Source: Bacillus mesophilus
GTDB lineage: Bacteria > Bacillota > Bacilli > Bacillales > SA4
Length of the DNA: 64,000 bases
Direction of reading: 5' to 3'
Assembly: GCF_011008845.1 (NCBI RefSeq)
Contig: NZ_JAAIWM010000005.1
Span: 124,001-188,000 of the forward strand
Shown here: piece by piece, positions 55,778 to 64,000 of the stretch
Numbering within the stretch: position 1 is the first letter of the stretch
Layout: each line of letters opens with the position of its first letter
Position numbers and translations under genes: made by a program
The notes under the pieces: model-generated
The model's input: only the letters and a program-made list of their open reading frames with translations
What the model was told of the DNA's origin: nothing
Databases searched by the model: none

Positions 55778-56350
55778 ATGAACAATATAAAAAGCATATG
55801 TGTATTTTGTGGCTCTAGTACTGGTGCTCATCCAAATTATATAGAACAAGCTAAAAAGCTAGGTGCGTTCTTAGCTGAAAACGATATCGAGTTAATTTAT
55901 GGTGGCGGTAATGTAGGAGTGATGGGAGAAATCTCTAGGACAGTGATGAGTCATGGAGGCAAAGTAACAGGTGTAATCCCAAAGCTCATTCATGAACGTG
56001 TTGATCATGTTGATTTAACAAACCTACATATTGTTGAGAATATGCATGAGCGAAAGGCTAAAATGTATGAACTATCAGATGGATTTATCGCATTACCTGG
56101 TGGAATCGGTACACTTGAGGAACTTGCAGAAGTGATGACATGGTATCAAATTGGCTATCATGGAAAGCCGATTGCCCTTTTTAATATCAATCAATTCTAC
56201 GATAAATTTATCGACTTGCTGCAGCACATGGTAGGCGAAGGATTTCTAAAGAAAGACTATCTTAGTAGTTTAATTCTAGATAGCAATCCAGAAGTTTTAC
56301 TGGAAAAGATGAATGCATTTGAAGGACAAAAAATAGATAAATGGGGATAA
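55778..56350 (+). CDS. yvdD: LOG-family protein (cytokinin riboside monophosphate phosphoribohydrolase-like, YvdD)
   Basis: This 190-residue protein starts NIKSICVFCGSSTGAHPNY and contains LIYGGGNVGVMGEI and the signature LPGGIGTLEELAEVMTWYQIG, the PGGxGTxxE site of LOG hydrolases formerly annotated as lysine decarboxylases. Such enzymes cleave the ribose phosphate from adenine or related nucleotides. ATG 55778 has TTGGAGG upstream; the TTG 55766 in frame is part of that site. It is monocistronic. Confidence 0.9.
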   Translation: MNNIKSICVFCGSSTGAHPNYIEQAKKLGAFLAENDIELIYGGGNVGVMGEISRTVMSHGGKVTGVIPKLIHERVDHVDLTNLHIVENMHERKAKMYELSDGFIALPGGIGTLEELAEVMTWYQIGYHGKPIALFNINQFYDKFIDLLQHMVGEGFLKKDYLSSLILDSNPEVLLEKMNAFEGQKIDKWG

Positions 56351-56359
56351 TGCTATCCC

Positions 56360-56623
56360 CTAAGTTTTTTCCACCTTTGTAAAAAAACCTGCAACTAAAA
56401 CAACTAAACCTCCAATTAGAAGCATGAAATTGAAGACAATCAGACTGGCAACTCCCTCCATTGCCTTCCATTCACCAAAAACAGGAACAAGAATCGGATA
56501 ACTAAAAATTGCTGTCAATATGATTAGCAATCCAAGTAGTATTCTTCTTCTTTTTTGCTTTGAGGTCAAGTACATAGAAAGACCTATTAGAACCAATGCT
56601 ATCAGAATTAATATATAAACCAT
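56360..56623 (-). CDS. Small three-helix membrane protein
   Basis: This 87-residue protein has three membrane segments (VYILILIALVLIGLSMYL, RILLGLLIILTAIFSYPIL and VASLIVFNFMLLIGGLVVL) and a basic loop KQKRRR between the first two. No family is recognised and no conserved residues are obvious. ATG 56623 has GGTGAAGG upstream; GTG 56635 lies within that site. It follows the nitroreductase gene on the same strand but a terminator separates them. Confidence 0.65.
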   Translation of the reverse strand: MVYILILIALVLIGLSMYLTSKQKRRRILLGLLIILTAIFSYPILVPVFGEWKAMEGVASLIVFNFMLLIGGLVVLVAGFFTKVEKT

Positions 56624-56644
56624 AAAATCCTTCACCTTCCTAAA

Positions 56645-56671
56645 AACAGGTCAATTCGAAATGAATTGACC
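56645..56671 (-). terminator. Intrinsic terminator after the nitroreductase gene
   Basis: Perfect 9-bp stem GGTCAATTC / GAATTGACC followed on the minus strand by TGTTTTTAG. Confidence 0.8.
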
Positions 56672-56683
56672 CTATTAGTATCA

Positions 56684-57433
56684 CTAATTTTTATTGAATC
56701 CTTTTTTCTCAACAAACTCCTTCATATACATACGTCTCGGAGTCTTCAATGAATTTGCCATTTGGGAAGTCCAAGTGTCAGTTCGTTGACCGTTTGTACG
56801 CTCTTTATAATAATTCGAAATGGTTTCGTTGTATTGTTTTAACTGGTTTATATAAACCTCTTGATCAGCTTGGTACTGATCTTCATGATAAATATGTTCA
56901 AATGGGAGTCTCGTCTTCTTCCCAGAATCAGCAGCAGGATAGCCCACCGATAATCCGAACAATGGGATAACTCGGTTTGGAGTATTTAAAAGCTCACTTA
57001 CCTCACCGAGCTGATTACGTAACCCACCAATATAACAAATACCAAGTCCCATAGACTCTGCAGCAACCGAGGCATTTTGAGCTGCTAAGGAGGCATCAAT
57101 TACAGCTACCATAAACTTTTCTGTGCTCTCTAAAGATTCCTCAACATCTTTGTTCTCCAATTCACCTGCGATTTCATGACGATATAAATCAGCACAAAAC
57201 ACAAAGAAGTGACCATTTTCCGCCACATAGGATTGATTACCGGCTAACTCCGCCAGCTTTTTCTTTTTCTCAGGATCTTTCACTCCGATGATACTGTAAG
57301 CCTGAATATAACTTGACGTAGAGGCTGCTTGAGCGCATTCTACAATTGTTTTAATTTGTTCGTTTGTTAATGCTCGATCCTCAAAATTTCGAATCGAACG
57401 ATGGTTAAGAATAGTCTCTATTACAGTATTCAT
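56684..57433 (-). CDS. NfsA/NfrA-type oxygen-insensitive NAD(P)H nitroreductase
   Basis: This 249-residue FMN flavoprotein starts IETILNHRSIRNFEDRALT, the FMN-phosphate-binding HRSIR segment, with QAASTSSYIQAYSIIGV and GLGICYIGGLRNQ following. The long C-terminal arm (YYKERTNGQRTDTWT) is typical of the NfsA/NfrA/FRP group. Likely substrates are flavins, nitroaromatics or quinones. The ATG has GGAAGGGG upstream. It stands alone. Confidence 0.9.
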   Translation of the reverse strand: MNTVIETILNHRSIRNFEDRALTNEQIKTIVECAQAASTSSYIQAYSIIGVKDPEKKKKLAELAGNQSYVAENGHFFVFCADLYRHEIAGELENKDVEESLESTEKFMVAVIDASLAAQNASVAAESMGLGICYIGGLRNQLGEVSELLNTPNRVIPLFGLSVGYPAADSGKKTRLPFEHIYHEDQYQADQEVYINQLKQYNETISNYYKERTNGQRTDTWTSQMANSLKTPRRMYMKEFVEKKGFNKN

Positions 57434-57638
57434 AAATACCCCTTCCTACACACATAAGTATTTGGTCTCTTTCATGATAAGCAATAATTTCCCACTCTTC
57501 AAATATGTTGCATTATAATTTTCGGAAAATTCTTACAGATGGTTTTAATGGTGAAGATAATGGGTAAATCAATTACATCTTTTATTCCATAATATAGTCA
57601 AAATTCTAGTAAATACTATAAGTAAAGGAGGCTGCAAA

Positions 57639-58971
57639 ATGAAAGATGTAACAAAGGTATATTGGATTTCTCTCGTTATTGCCATAATATTTGTTATTTG
57701 GGGAGTCGTTACGCCTGAACGTCTAGGTGAAGTAATGGACGTGACAAAAGGCTTTTTTCTAACGCAGTTTGGATGGTTTTATCAGCTTGCAGCAAGCTTT
57801 TTCTTTGTGTTTGCATTGTTTTTAATCTTTAGTAAGTACGGAAAGATTAAGCTCGGAAAAGACGATGACAAGCCTGAATTCAGTCGACCTACCTGGTTTG
57901 CGATGTTATTTAGTGCCGGAATGGGGATTGGTTTATTATTTTTTGGAGTCTCAGAGCCTATTTCACACTTTATCAGTCCACCATTTGGTGAAGGAGGTAC
58001 ACCTGAGGCAGCTAGATTGGCTTTACGCTATACCTATTTACACTGGGGATTTCATGCCTGGGCCATTTATGCAACCATTGCACTTGCCCTAGCTTACTAT
58101 AAGTTTAGAAAAGACTTACCAGGACTTATGAGCGCCACACTGTATCCTATCTTAGGAGAAAGAGTAAAAGGTCCAATTGGAACAATTATTGACACCATCG
58201 CAGTATTTGCCACGATTTTTGGTGTAGCTGCTTCACTTGGATTAGGTGCACAGCAAATAAATGGTGGTTTAAGTTATGTATTTAATGTACCAAATAATTT
58301 CGCTACACAGCTGATCATCATTTCGATTGTTACTGTGTTATTTATACTATCAGCCTCAACAGGTATACAAAAAGGAATCAAATACTTAAGTAATCTTAAC
58401 ATGGGACTAGCGGTGAGTATGTACAAAACCTCCCTAGTATGGGGCTCCGTTTGTTGGAACCTTTATCGCCCGTGTGTCCAAAGGTAGAACAGTACGAGAG
58501 TTTGTACTGGCCGTTACGATTATCCCATCTGTAGTTTGTGCCATCTGGTTTGCGGTATTTGGTGGAACAGCCATCAACTTTGATTATAATTTAGGCACCA
58601 ATATTGCAGGTCAAAGCCTAGAGACCGCTCTATTTTATATGTACGAGCAACTTCCATTAACCAATGTTTTAATTATTACGACCCTAATCTTGATTTCAAC
58701 CTTCTTTATTACATCTGCGGATTCAGCAACGTTTGTACTTGGTATGCAAACAACGAATGGTAGCTTAAACCCTAATAATTTCGTTAAAATCACGTGGGGA
58801 CTTGTCTTAGCTCTATCGGCAGTTGTTCTGATGGCATCAGGAGGGCTAAGTGCTATGCAAACAGCTATAATTGTGAGTGCTTTTCCTTTAACCATTATAC
58901 TAATAGCAATGTGCTTCTCACTATTAAAAGACTTTAAGAAAGAACGCCAAGCTGAAAAAAAAGTCCGTTAG
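57639..58971 (+). pseudogene. Broken BCCT (betaine/carnitine/choline) transporter, OpuD-like
   Basis: The first 259 codons (TKVYWISLVIAIIFVIWG to YLSNLNMGLAV, ending 58415) are a normal BCCT N-terminal half. Sequence from 58444 on, APFVGTFIARVSKGRTVREF to the end at 58971, is a normal C-terminal third in the +1 frame. The middle of about 70 residues, including the Trp-rich helix that lines the substrate site, is missing, and a frameshift follows. The original product would have imported glycine betaine with Na+ as an osmoprotectant. The remnants still have open frames, so this is either recent decay or an assembly error. Confidence 0.88.
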
Positions 58972-58994
58972 CACCATTGCAAACGGACCTTCAA

Positions 58995-59026
58995 GAGAAG
59001 AGCATGTTGCTCTTCTCATTTTTTAA
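58995..59026 (+). terminator. Intrinsic terminator after the BCCT remnant
   Basis: GAGAAGAGCA / TGCTCTTCTC stem followed by ATTTTTT. A second hairpin GTCCGTT / AACGGAC lies just upstream, overlapping the stop codon. Confidence 0.85.
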
Positions 59027-60168
59027 AAGAAATCAACTAAGCTTGTATTTCTGTTTGGCACCGATTCACTCAAAAGTTGGATGTCCTTCAAATTCCCTTG
59101 AATCGATCCCACCTCATGTAAAAATTGTGCTTTTTGTGCACGTAGCAATACAGCTGTTAGGGATTGAATGTCTAAAGTTAGACCCTGTTCCCCTGAACTT
59201 GCTTCCGAAATCTCTCCATTACTAAGTTTAAGTGATGTACAATTCCACTCAGCCTGTTCATCCTTTATATGTAAAACTAGTTCACCCTCTTGGTGAAGAA
59301 ATGGATATTGACTTAGAAAAGCTTTCGCGTCTACTATTCTAGCCATAAAATAAGGTACTATTTCAATCTTTACTTTTGGATTTCTCAGTAAGAATGGCAA
59401 CTGATCATCCTCTGTTAGCACCAGCTCTACCTTATCCACCATCGAATCATGCTGACAAATAAAATTCCAAAGACCTCTTCTTGCTTCTTCATCCAAATAG
59501 ACAAATTCCTGAACATCAAGAAGCTTCTCCGCATTTTTAAACAAAAGATAACCAGTTGGAGTCCCAGCTTCGTTTGTATAAATAACAAATTGATACTCTG
59601 GTGATACAATGCTTTGCTGCCACCATGAAAGATCTCTTTTTAGCATACCATTATACTTTTTAGTGAAGCTTTCATACATTTCGTAGACAGGTGTTAATTC
59701 ATCTGTTATTCGACTAACTTTACCAGGAGCAGCCTTCATAAAGTGCAGGTCCTTCTTTTCAACCGTTACCTTCTTTTGCGAAAAGCAAAACTCCCATCCA
59801 AAGCGACGATAAAAATGAAAGTCAAAAGGATGAAGAAAACTGATGCTTTGTCCTTTGTCCTTCATAGATTGAAGTGATTGATTGATTAACCTAGATACAC
59901 TCCCATTTCTACGGTACTCCGGCCATGTTGCAACTCCTGCAATTCCTCCCATCGAAATTGGTTGCTCACCAAGAAAGACCTGTAGTGAAAGAATATGAAG
60001 CTTGGAAGTAAGACGACCTTGATCAAACTCTCCCCAAACCTCGTGCTTCTTAAAGCCTTCCTTTCTCTTAGGAAGGTCCGATTCAGGTACTTTATATTGA
60101 AAAGCATATTGTGAAAGCTCTAGGCTTTCTTTAAAGTCATCTTCAGTTAGCTGTCTGATTTCTGGCAT
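59023..60168 (-). CDS. Eis-like GNAT acetyltransferase
   Basis: This 381-residue protein follows the Eis layout: an N-terminal GNAT domain (MPEIRQLTEDDFKESLELSQ, acetyl-CoA loop VATWPEYRRNGSVSRLI), a second GNAT-like domain, and an SCP2-like C-terminal domain (about residues 285-381). FLHPFDFHFYRRFGWEF is the family hallmark. Eis relatives acetylate aminoglycosides or polyamines; the actual substrate here is unknown. The ATG is preceded by AAGGAG. It converges on the BCCT remnant and is divergent from rarD. Confidence 0.9.
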   Translation of the reverse strand: MPEIRQLTEDDFKESLELSQYAFQYKVPESDLPKRKEGFKKHEVWGEFDQGRLTSKLHILSLQVFLGEQPISMGGIAGVATWPEYRRNGSVSRLINQSLQSMKDKGQSISFLHPFDFHFYRRFGWEFCFSQKKVTVEKKDLHFMKAAPGKVSRITDELTPVYEMYESFTKKYNGMLKRDLSWWQQSIVSPEYQFVIYTNEAGTPTGYLLFKNAEKLLDVQEFVYLDEEARRGLWNFICQHDSMVDKVELVLTEDDQLPFLLRNPKVKIEIVPYFMARIVDAKAFLSQYPFLHQEGELVLHIKDEQAEWNCTSLKLSNGEISEASSGEQGLTLDIQSLTAVLLRAQKAQFLHEVGSIQGNLKDIQLLSESVPNRNTSLVDFF

Positions 60169-60279
60169 ATGGATTCTCCTTATTCCTCTAATTATCTCGA
60201 TTACCGAAATTTTTTCATTGCAAAATTCCCAAATACCTCCTACACTTATATCAACTTACTAGTAAAGAAGGTTAGTAAC

Positions 60280-61221
60280 ATGAACTCATCTACAGATCAT
60301 ACACAGGCCGTTGGTATGGCTGCCACTGCTGGTTCCTACTTAATCTGGGGCTTTCTTCCTCTGTACTGGAAGCTAGTTCAAGACATCTCTCCTGGTGAAA
60401 TTCTGGCACATCGTATTGTCTGGTCGTTTGTCTTTATGCTTCTTATTTTAACGGCTGTTGGAAAGATTAGGCAATTAAAAGTTGATTTAAGAGAACTTTT
60501 AACCAACCGAAAAAGACTAATTGGTATCTCACTTGCCTCTGTAGTCATTAGTATGAACTGGGTCATTTACATTTGGGCCGTTAACGCAGATCATGTCGTT
60601 CAGGCTAGCCTTGGCTATTATATTAATCCACTTGTTAGCATTCTGCTCGGTATACTCGTGTTGAAGGAAAAACTAACAATTTGGCAAACTGTTTCCTTTA
60701 TCTTGGCTGCAATTGGCGTTTTAAACTTAACCATCTACTTCGGAACCGTTCCGTGGGTAGCATTAGCCTTAGCTATAAGCTTTGGGATATATGGGTTAAT
60801 CAAAAAGATGGTCCAGCTTGGAGCAATGGTTGGTCTTACAATCGAAACTCTATTTGTTACACCATTTGCCCTACTGTTCCTAGGAATGACCCATGCTGGT
60901 GGAGAAGGAATCTTTATGGCAGATCTGAACCTGACCCTCATTCTGATGGGTGGAGGAATTGCCACAGCCGTTCCGCTGCTTCTATTTGCTACTGGCGCCA
61001 AACGAATTCCACTGTCGATGGTCGGTATTTTACAATATATTGCACCAACCATTATGCTCATGCTTGGTGTCTTTCTTTATAAAGAGCCATTTACAGATAC
61101 CCATCTCGCTTCGTTCATCTGTATCTGGACTGCCTTAACACTATATACCGCATCAAAGACAAAATGGTTTATTTCGATGGAACATAAGCTCCTGCCAACT
61201 AAAAAATCTATGCAAGGATAA
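60280..61221 (+). CDS. rarD: RarD family EamA transporter
   Basis: This 313-residue protein has ten predicted membrane helices and the RarD signature GSYLIWGFLPLYWKLVQDISPGE, with ADHVVQASLGYYINPLVSILLG and LQYIAPTIMLMLGVFLYKEPF. RarD proteins are putative drug/metabolite exporters (chloramphenicol-sensitive type); the substrate is unknown. ATG 60280 has AAGAAGG upstream; the open frame back to 60169 is non-coding in character. Confidence 0.88.
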   Translation: MNSSTDHTQAVGMAATAGSYLIWGFLPLYWKLVQDISPGEILAHRIVWSFVFMLLILTAVGKIRQLKVDLRELLTNRKRLIGISLASVVISMNWVIYIWAVNADHVVQASLGYYINPLVSILLGILVLKEKLTIWQTVSFILAAIGVLNLTIYFGTVPWVALALAISFGIYGLIKKMVQLGAMVGLTIETLFVTPFALLFLGMTHAGGEGIFMADLNLTLILMGGGIATAVPLLLFATGAKRIPLSMVGILQYIAPTIMLMLGVFLYKEPFTDTHLASFICIWTALTLYTASKTKWFISMEHKLLPTKKSMQG

Positions 61222-61247
61222 GAGATTAGCGTCTCTTGTCCTTTTTT
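61216..61247 (+). terminator. Intrinsic terminator overlapping the rarD stop codon
   Basis: GGATAAGAGA / TCTCTTGTCC stem followed by TTTTTTG. Confidence 0.8.
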
Positions 61248-61295
61248 GTCGTGAAATGAGGTTAGTTGATTGGTAGATTAGGGAGGTTTGGGTGG

Positions 61296-61408
61296 AATTG
61301 CGTGAGATTCGAGAAATTTGTATTAGACACCAAACTATATGTATGAACGCGGAAGGTAATTGCATGTTCACTATACAATAATTGTGTAAGAATGCACATG
61401 AATTGCGT
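61296..61408 (-). repeat. Fourth, inverted copy of the ACGCAATT 21-bp phased array
   Basis: Minus-strand boxes ACGCAATT at 61408-61401, ACACAATT at 61387-61380, ATGCAATT at 61365-61358 and ACGCAATT at 61303-61296, steps 21, 22 and 62 (41 + 21). CATACATATA is conserved in the gap, as in the 47.7-kb units. The 466-bp spacer after rarD has no other feature besides terminators. Confidence 0.75.
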
Positions 61409-61644
61409 AACCACCCTACTCCATCGAGGTAATTTTAACCTTGTAAATGTTATATTTCCACATAAGTTTCTCTCAATTCCTTCTTTCCTAGTCTACTAAT
61501 AAGTTTCAGGTTAATTAGTCAGCAAGCAAATATTCATTAGATCCTTCAATAGACACTAAATTTAATAGAAGTTTGCGTTTAAAACGCCCCCTTAGAAAAC
61601 ATTGTACTCTCTGTACTGTTTGATTTGCTTTTTTGCAGATATAA

Positions 61645-61676
61645 CTCAAAAAAGCCAGGACTTCCCCTGACTTCTT
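61645..61676 (-). terminator. Intrinsic terminator after the M4 protease gene
   Basis: Minus-strand AGTCAGG / CCTGGCT stem (with G-T pair) followed by TTTTTTG. Confidence 0.7.
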
Positions 61677-61687
61677 CTTACCAACTA

Positions 61688-63538
61688 TTAATTAGAACGT
61701 TTTGCGCGAAGGTCTTCAAGCGACCAACCTTCATATAAGCCAATATCGTCAAATGCATTTAGAAATGAGTTGTATTCTTTGCTTCCTTCACCGTAAAGGT
61801 CAATTGCAGATTGTAAAATTGCTTCACGGAATTCTGCAAAGCTTGCATCATAATGCAAGTAGTCGTAAGCACGATACCATGTGTCAGCAACTACTTCACG
61901 ACCCATACCATATTCTTCAGCAACTAAGTAAGCTGAGTGCTGGAGGATGGTACAGTTGATATGAACTCCGCCATTATCTGAAGTTCTAGGGAGGTCATAG
62001 TATTCATCCATATGCATTGGGTAACGGCCTTCACCATCAATGCTGTATGACCAGAAGCTAGCATTCACCTTGAACTTTCCAGGATTTTCGTTACTTCTAA
62101 GAGCTGTACGGCCGCTTTCAAGCCACGCAGATCCTATAATATCTTCACCTATTTCCCAGTTGGCATCATCAACAATTGCTGCAAAAGTATCTGAGTATGC
62201 CTCATTTATTGCACCAGTTTCAAAGCGGTAACGAAGACCACCATTATAATGAGTTATACCGTGAACCATTTCATGTGCAGTTACATCAAGTGATGCAAGA
62301 GGTATGAACTGCTTGCCGTCTCCATCCCCATAGGTCATCATAGCAAGTCCGTTACTCCAAAAGGCATTATTATACGATTTATAGAAATGGACACGGGAAT
62401 TTATTGACATTCCGTTATTATCAAGAGAATTCCTGTCATGATTATTCTTGAAATAATCATATACAACCTTGGAATTGCTATGAGCGTCCACTGCAGGCCC
62501 CTGTCCAACTGCTTCCCACGAACTGCTGTCACCACTGTACAATACATCCTTCCAAGAAGCATCATCGTTAGAATATAACCACATTTGGTTTGTCGTATTT
62601 TTCATATTGTAAGTAAAGATTCCGTCCATACCCTTAATAGTGGAGTCAGCAAGATAGAATGTTGAACCCTCACCACTTCCTGGGATGTTTCCATGGGAAG
62701 TAGATAAGTTCTTAAGAACTCCAGTTGTACCAAACCCAACTCCACCAGCCGGCTTTAAACGGCTTGCATTTTGAATCGCAGTTTGAGTTGGACCCGATTT
62801 AGATATACTGTCATTATCTGAAGCATTTAAATCAATAACATCACTGAAGAATCCAAGACCAGTCATCGCATTATACTTTTCGATAACCTTTCCTGTTTGT
62901 GCGTCTATGTATGCATACCAATTCCCTTGCCCTTCTCCGTAGAATTCTACATTAATTCTATATGCTAGGTAAAATTGGTCTTCATGGGGGAAAATAACTA
63001 GTTCGGTAGTCTCAAAATCCACCTTCTCTGGTGCCCCTACAGCCTTCTTAGCAGCGCTCATTGCAGCTGTTTCTGAAACTGAAGGAACAGTATTAATTTC
63101 TAAATCCTCTATGACAGGATTAAAATTTCCGTTTACACTAGTAATCTCGTTATTTTCATTATAGTGAACATTAATTTGGTTACGATCAACCTGCAAACCA
63201 TCTTTCATTTGCTGTAATCGGACATGAGTCTTACCTTGTTCATCCTTATCAACTTTAACTTCTTTTAGGCTTTTGACGGGTTTATTTATATTGAAAAAGG
63301 ACTTATGCTGCTCTAAAAACTTTATAGCATTCTCACTACTAGCGTGAGACCTCTTTGTGGAAAGTTTGCCAGCAACAAAGGTTGGAGGTCCTTTCCTGTC
63401 TTCACCAATTACACGCACCTTTCCGTTGTTTAACTTTTTGAACTCTTGCAGTGAGTTTCCTTCCGCATAGGAGGTTGAAAAGGGACTTCCTAACAACAGA
63501 GTGGAAGCTAATGCAATTCCTACAATCTTTTTCTTCAT
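61688..63538 (-). CDS. Secreted M4-family neutral metalloprotease (bacillolysin/thermolysin-like)
   Basis: This 616-residue preproenzyme has a signal peptide (KKKIVGIALASTLLLGSPFS, cut near SYAE), a propeptide with FTP and PepSY-like domains to about residue 225, and a mature protease. Zinc ligands are HEMVH in DVTAHEMVHGITHYNGGLRY and Glu in GAINEAYSDTFA; the catalytic His is in DNGGVHINC. The HEMVH form and INCTILQHSAYLV in place of the usual HINSGI-type segment set it apart from thermolysin. ATG 63538 has AAGAAGG at 7 bases; the ATG two codons earlier is too close to it. Confidence 0.94.
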   Translation of the reverse strand: MKKKIVGIALASTLLLGSPFSTSYAEGNSLQEFKKLNNGKVRVIGEDRKGPPTFVAGKLSTKRSHASSENAIKFLEQHKSFFNINKPVKSLKEVKVDKDEQGKTHVRLQQMKDGLQVDRNQINVHYNENNEITSVNGNFNPVIEDLEINTVPSVSETAAMSAAKKAVGAPEKVDFETTELVIFPHEDQFYLAYRINVEFYGEGQGNWYAYIDAQTGKVIEKYNAMTGLGFFSDVIDLNASDNDSISKSGPTQTAIQNASRLKPAGGVGFGTTGVLKNLSTSHGNIPGSGEGSTFYLADSTIKGMDGIFTYNMKNTTNQMWLYSNDDASWKDVLYSGDSSSWEAVGQGPAVDAHSNSKVVYDYFKNNHDRNSLDNNGMSINSRVHFYKSYNNAFWSNGLAMMTYGDGDGKQFIPLASLDVTAHEMVHGITHYNGGLRYRFETGAINEAYSDTFAAIVDDANWEIGEDIIGSAWLESGRTALRSNENPGKFKVNASFWSYSIDGEGRYPMHMDEYYDLPRTSDNGGVHINCTILQHSAYLVAEEYGMGREVVADTWYRAYDYLHYDASFAEFREAILQSAIDLYGEGSKEYNSFLNAFDDIGLYEGWSLEDLRAKRSN

Positions 63539-64000
63539 TCTCATACCTTCTTTCGCTAATTTTTATTTCGTAACCTGGAATTTCCATAATATGAAATACC
63601 GTGTTACACGTTATTAGCGTACTTATATAGCAATCTTGAATCAACAGAATTTTCCATCTACTAATCGTCAAAATTTTTAGCTTTCGGTAATTAATGATTA
63701 AATATTCCTACTATTTAAAATTCAAGAAATCTATTAATATATTCTTATTTATATTGTCATACCAAGTTTTTTATAGAACCTGAAGCAATGCTTAAGGAGA
63801 TTGAAAATTTCAAAGTGTGTCGATTTATGGAATGCAAATCCCTAAAAAGACCTACAAGTCATTAAGTGATGAGAAATCGGGAGTATTTACCTAGATTTGG
63901 AGTATTTAAGGGAATAGTGGATTCGCTTTACTAGAACTTGTTCTAAAGCCTATTTTTCTTATATTCAGCTAAAAATAGTCGAAGAAAGCACTTCTTTTAA
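63539..64000. other. Intergenic end region
   Basis: 462 AT-rich bases with no gene or terminator. GGAGTATTTA occurs at 63880 and 63899, followed by GGATTCG at 63919, which might begin another word array but the steps are 19-20. Promoter sequences for the protease cannot be placed with confidence. Confidence 0.5.

Noticed and set aside
60681..61138. Plus-strand alternative frames within rarD
   Set aside because: Overlapping shadows of a well-supported membrane protein gene.

Overview
The window is about 38% GC chromosomal DNA from an endospore-forming member of the Bacillaceae (Bacillus in the wide sense). The evidence is the Bacillus subtilis-like gene order spo0F / ywjG / pyrG / rpoE, then ywjF-ywjE-ywjD, argS-ywiB, speB-speE, pbpG, ywhD, ywhC, ywgA, ywfO, rsfA, lipL, pta, hemQ and gerQ. 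It also carries several sporulation and germination genes (spo0F, pbpG, rsfA, cwlJ, gerQ). I see no rRNA, tRNA, CRISPR array, prophage or complete insertion sequence. LAYOUT. 1-3.8 kb holds spo0F (cut by the window edge), a DUF2529 protein, CTP synthase with a CTP-sensing attenuator, and the RNA polymerase delta subunit. 3.8-14.6 kb is a minus-strand acyl-CoA operon, mmgA-mmgB-mmgC-acdA-tetR-icmF, preceded by the separately transcribed fadF. A GGGGGCCTGGCCCCC palindrome sits in each of the first three spacers of the operon, and FadR-like operators lie ahead of mmgA and inside the fadF promoter. The enzymes suit conversion of isobutyryl-CoA to butyryl-CoA followed by beta-oxidation, although no enoyl-CoA hydratase is present here. 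14.7-29 kb carries clsB, uvsE, argS, ywiB, a DUF421 protein, speE-speB, pbpG, ywhD, ywhC, ywgA and ywfO. 29-31 kb is rich in nested repeats. 30.7-38.7 kb carries rsfA, lipL, pta, hemQ, cwlJ-gerQ, ywdK and the 5-oxoprolinase operon pxpBAC. 39-50.9 kb carries a GH13 glucosidase with a HAD phosphatase, pssA, hsp20, a YkvI-type transporter, and the pentose phosphate genes zwf and gnd on either side of a long repeat array and a NERD protein. 51-64 kb carries an M29 aminopeptidase, nsrR, a redox operon, a LOG protein, a nitroreductase, a broken BCCT betaine transporter, an Eis-like acetyltransferase, rarD and a secreted M4 protease. MOST NOTEWORTHY. At 53.7-55.6 kb there is a two-gene redox operon. 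The first gene fuses a glutaredoxin (CPYC) to a thioredoxin-reductase-like flavoprotein (CSTC) whose NADPH-binding motifs are degenerate. The second encodes an AhpE-like peroxiredoxin whose peroxidatic Cys codon is TGA, in the context PxxxTxxU, followed by a hairpin with the placement of a bacterial SECIS. A 15-bp sequence with 14 of 15 consensus matches to a PerR box overlaps the operon promoter. Together these suggest a peroxide-inducible selenoprotein peroxidase system. The genome also carries several dispersed repeat families: G-rich palindromes, three MITE-like families (called A, B and C here) that share a covarying hairpin with a GTCCT loop, and non-coding arrays of short words spaced almost exactly 21 bp apart, that is two helical turns. 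I do not recognise the 21-bp arrays as a described element class.
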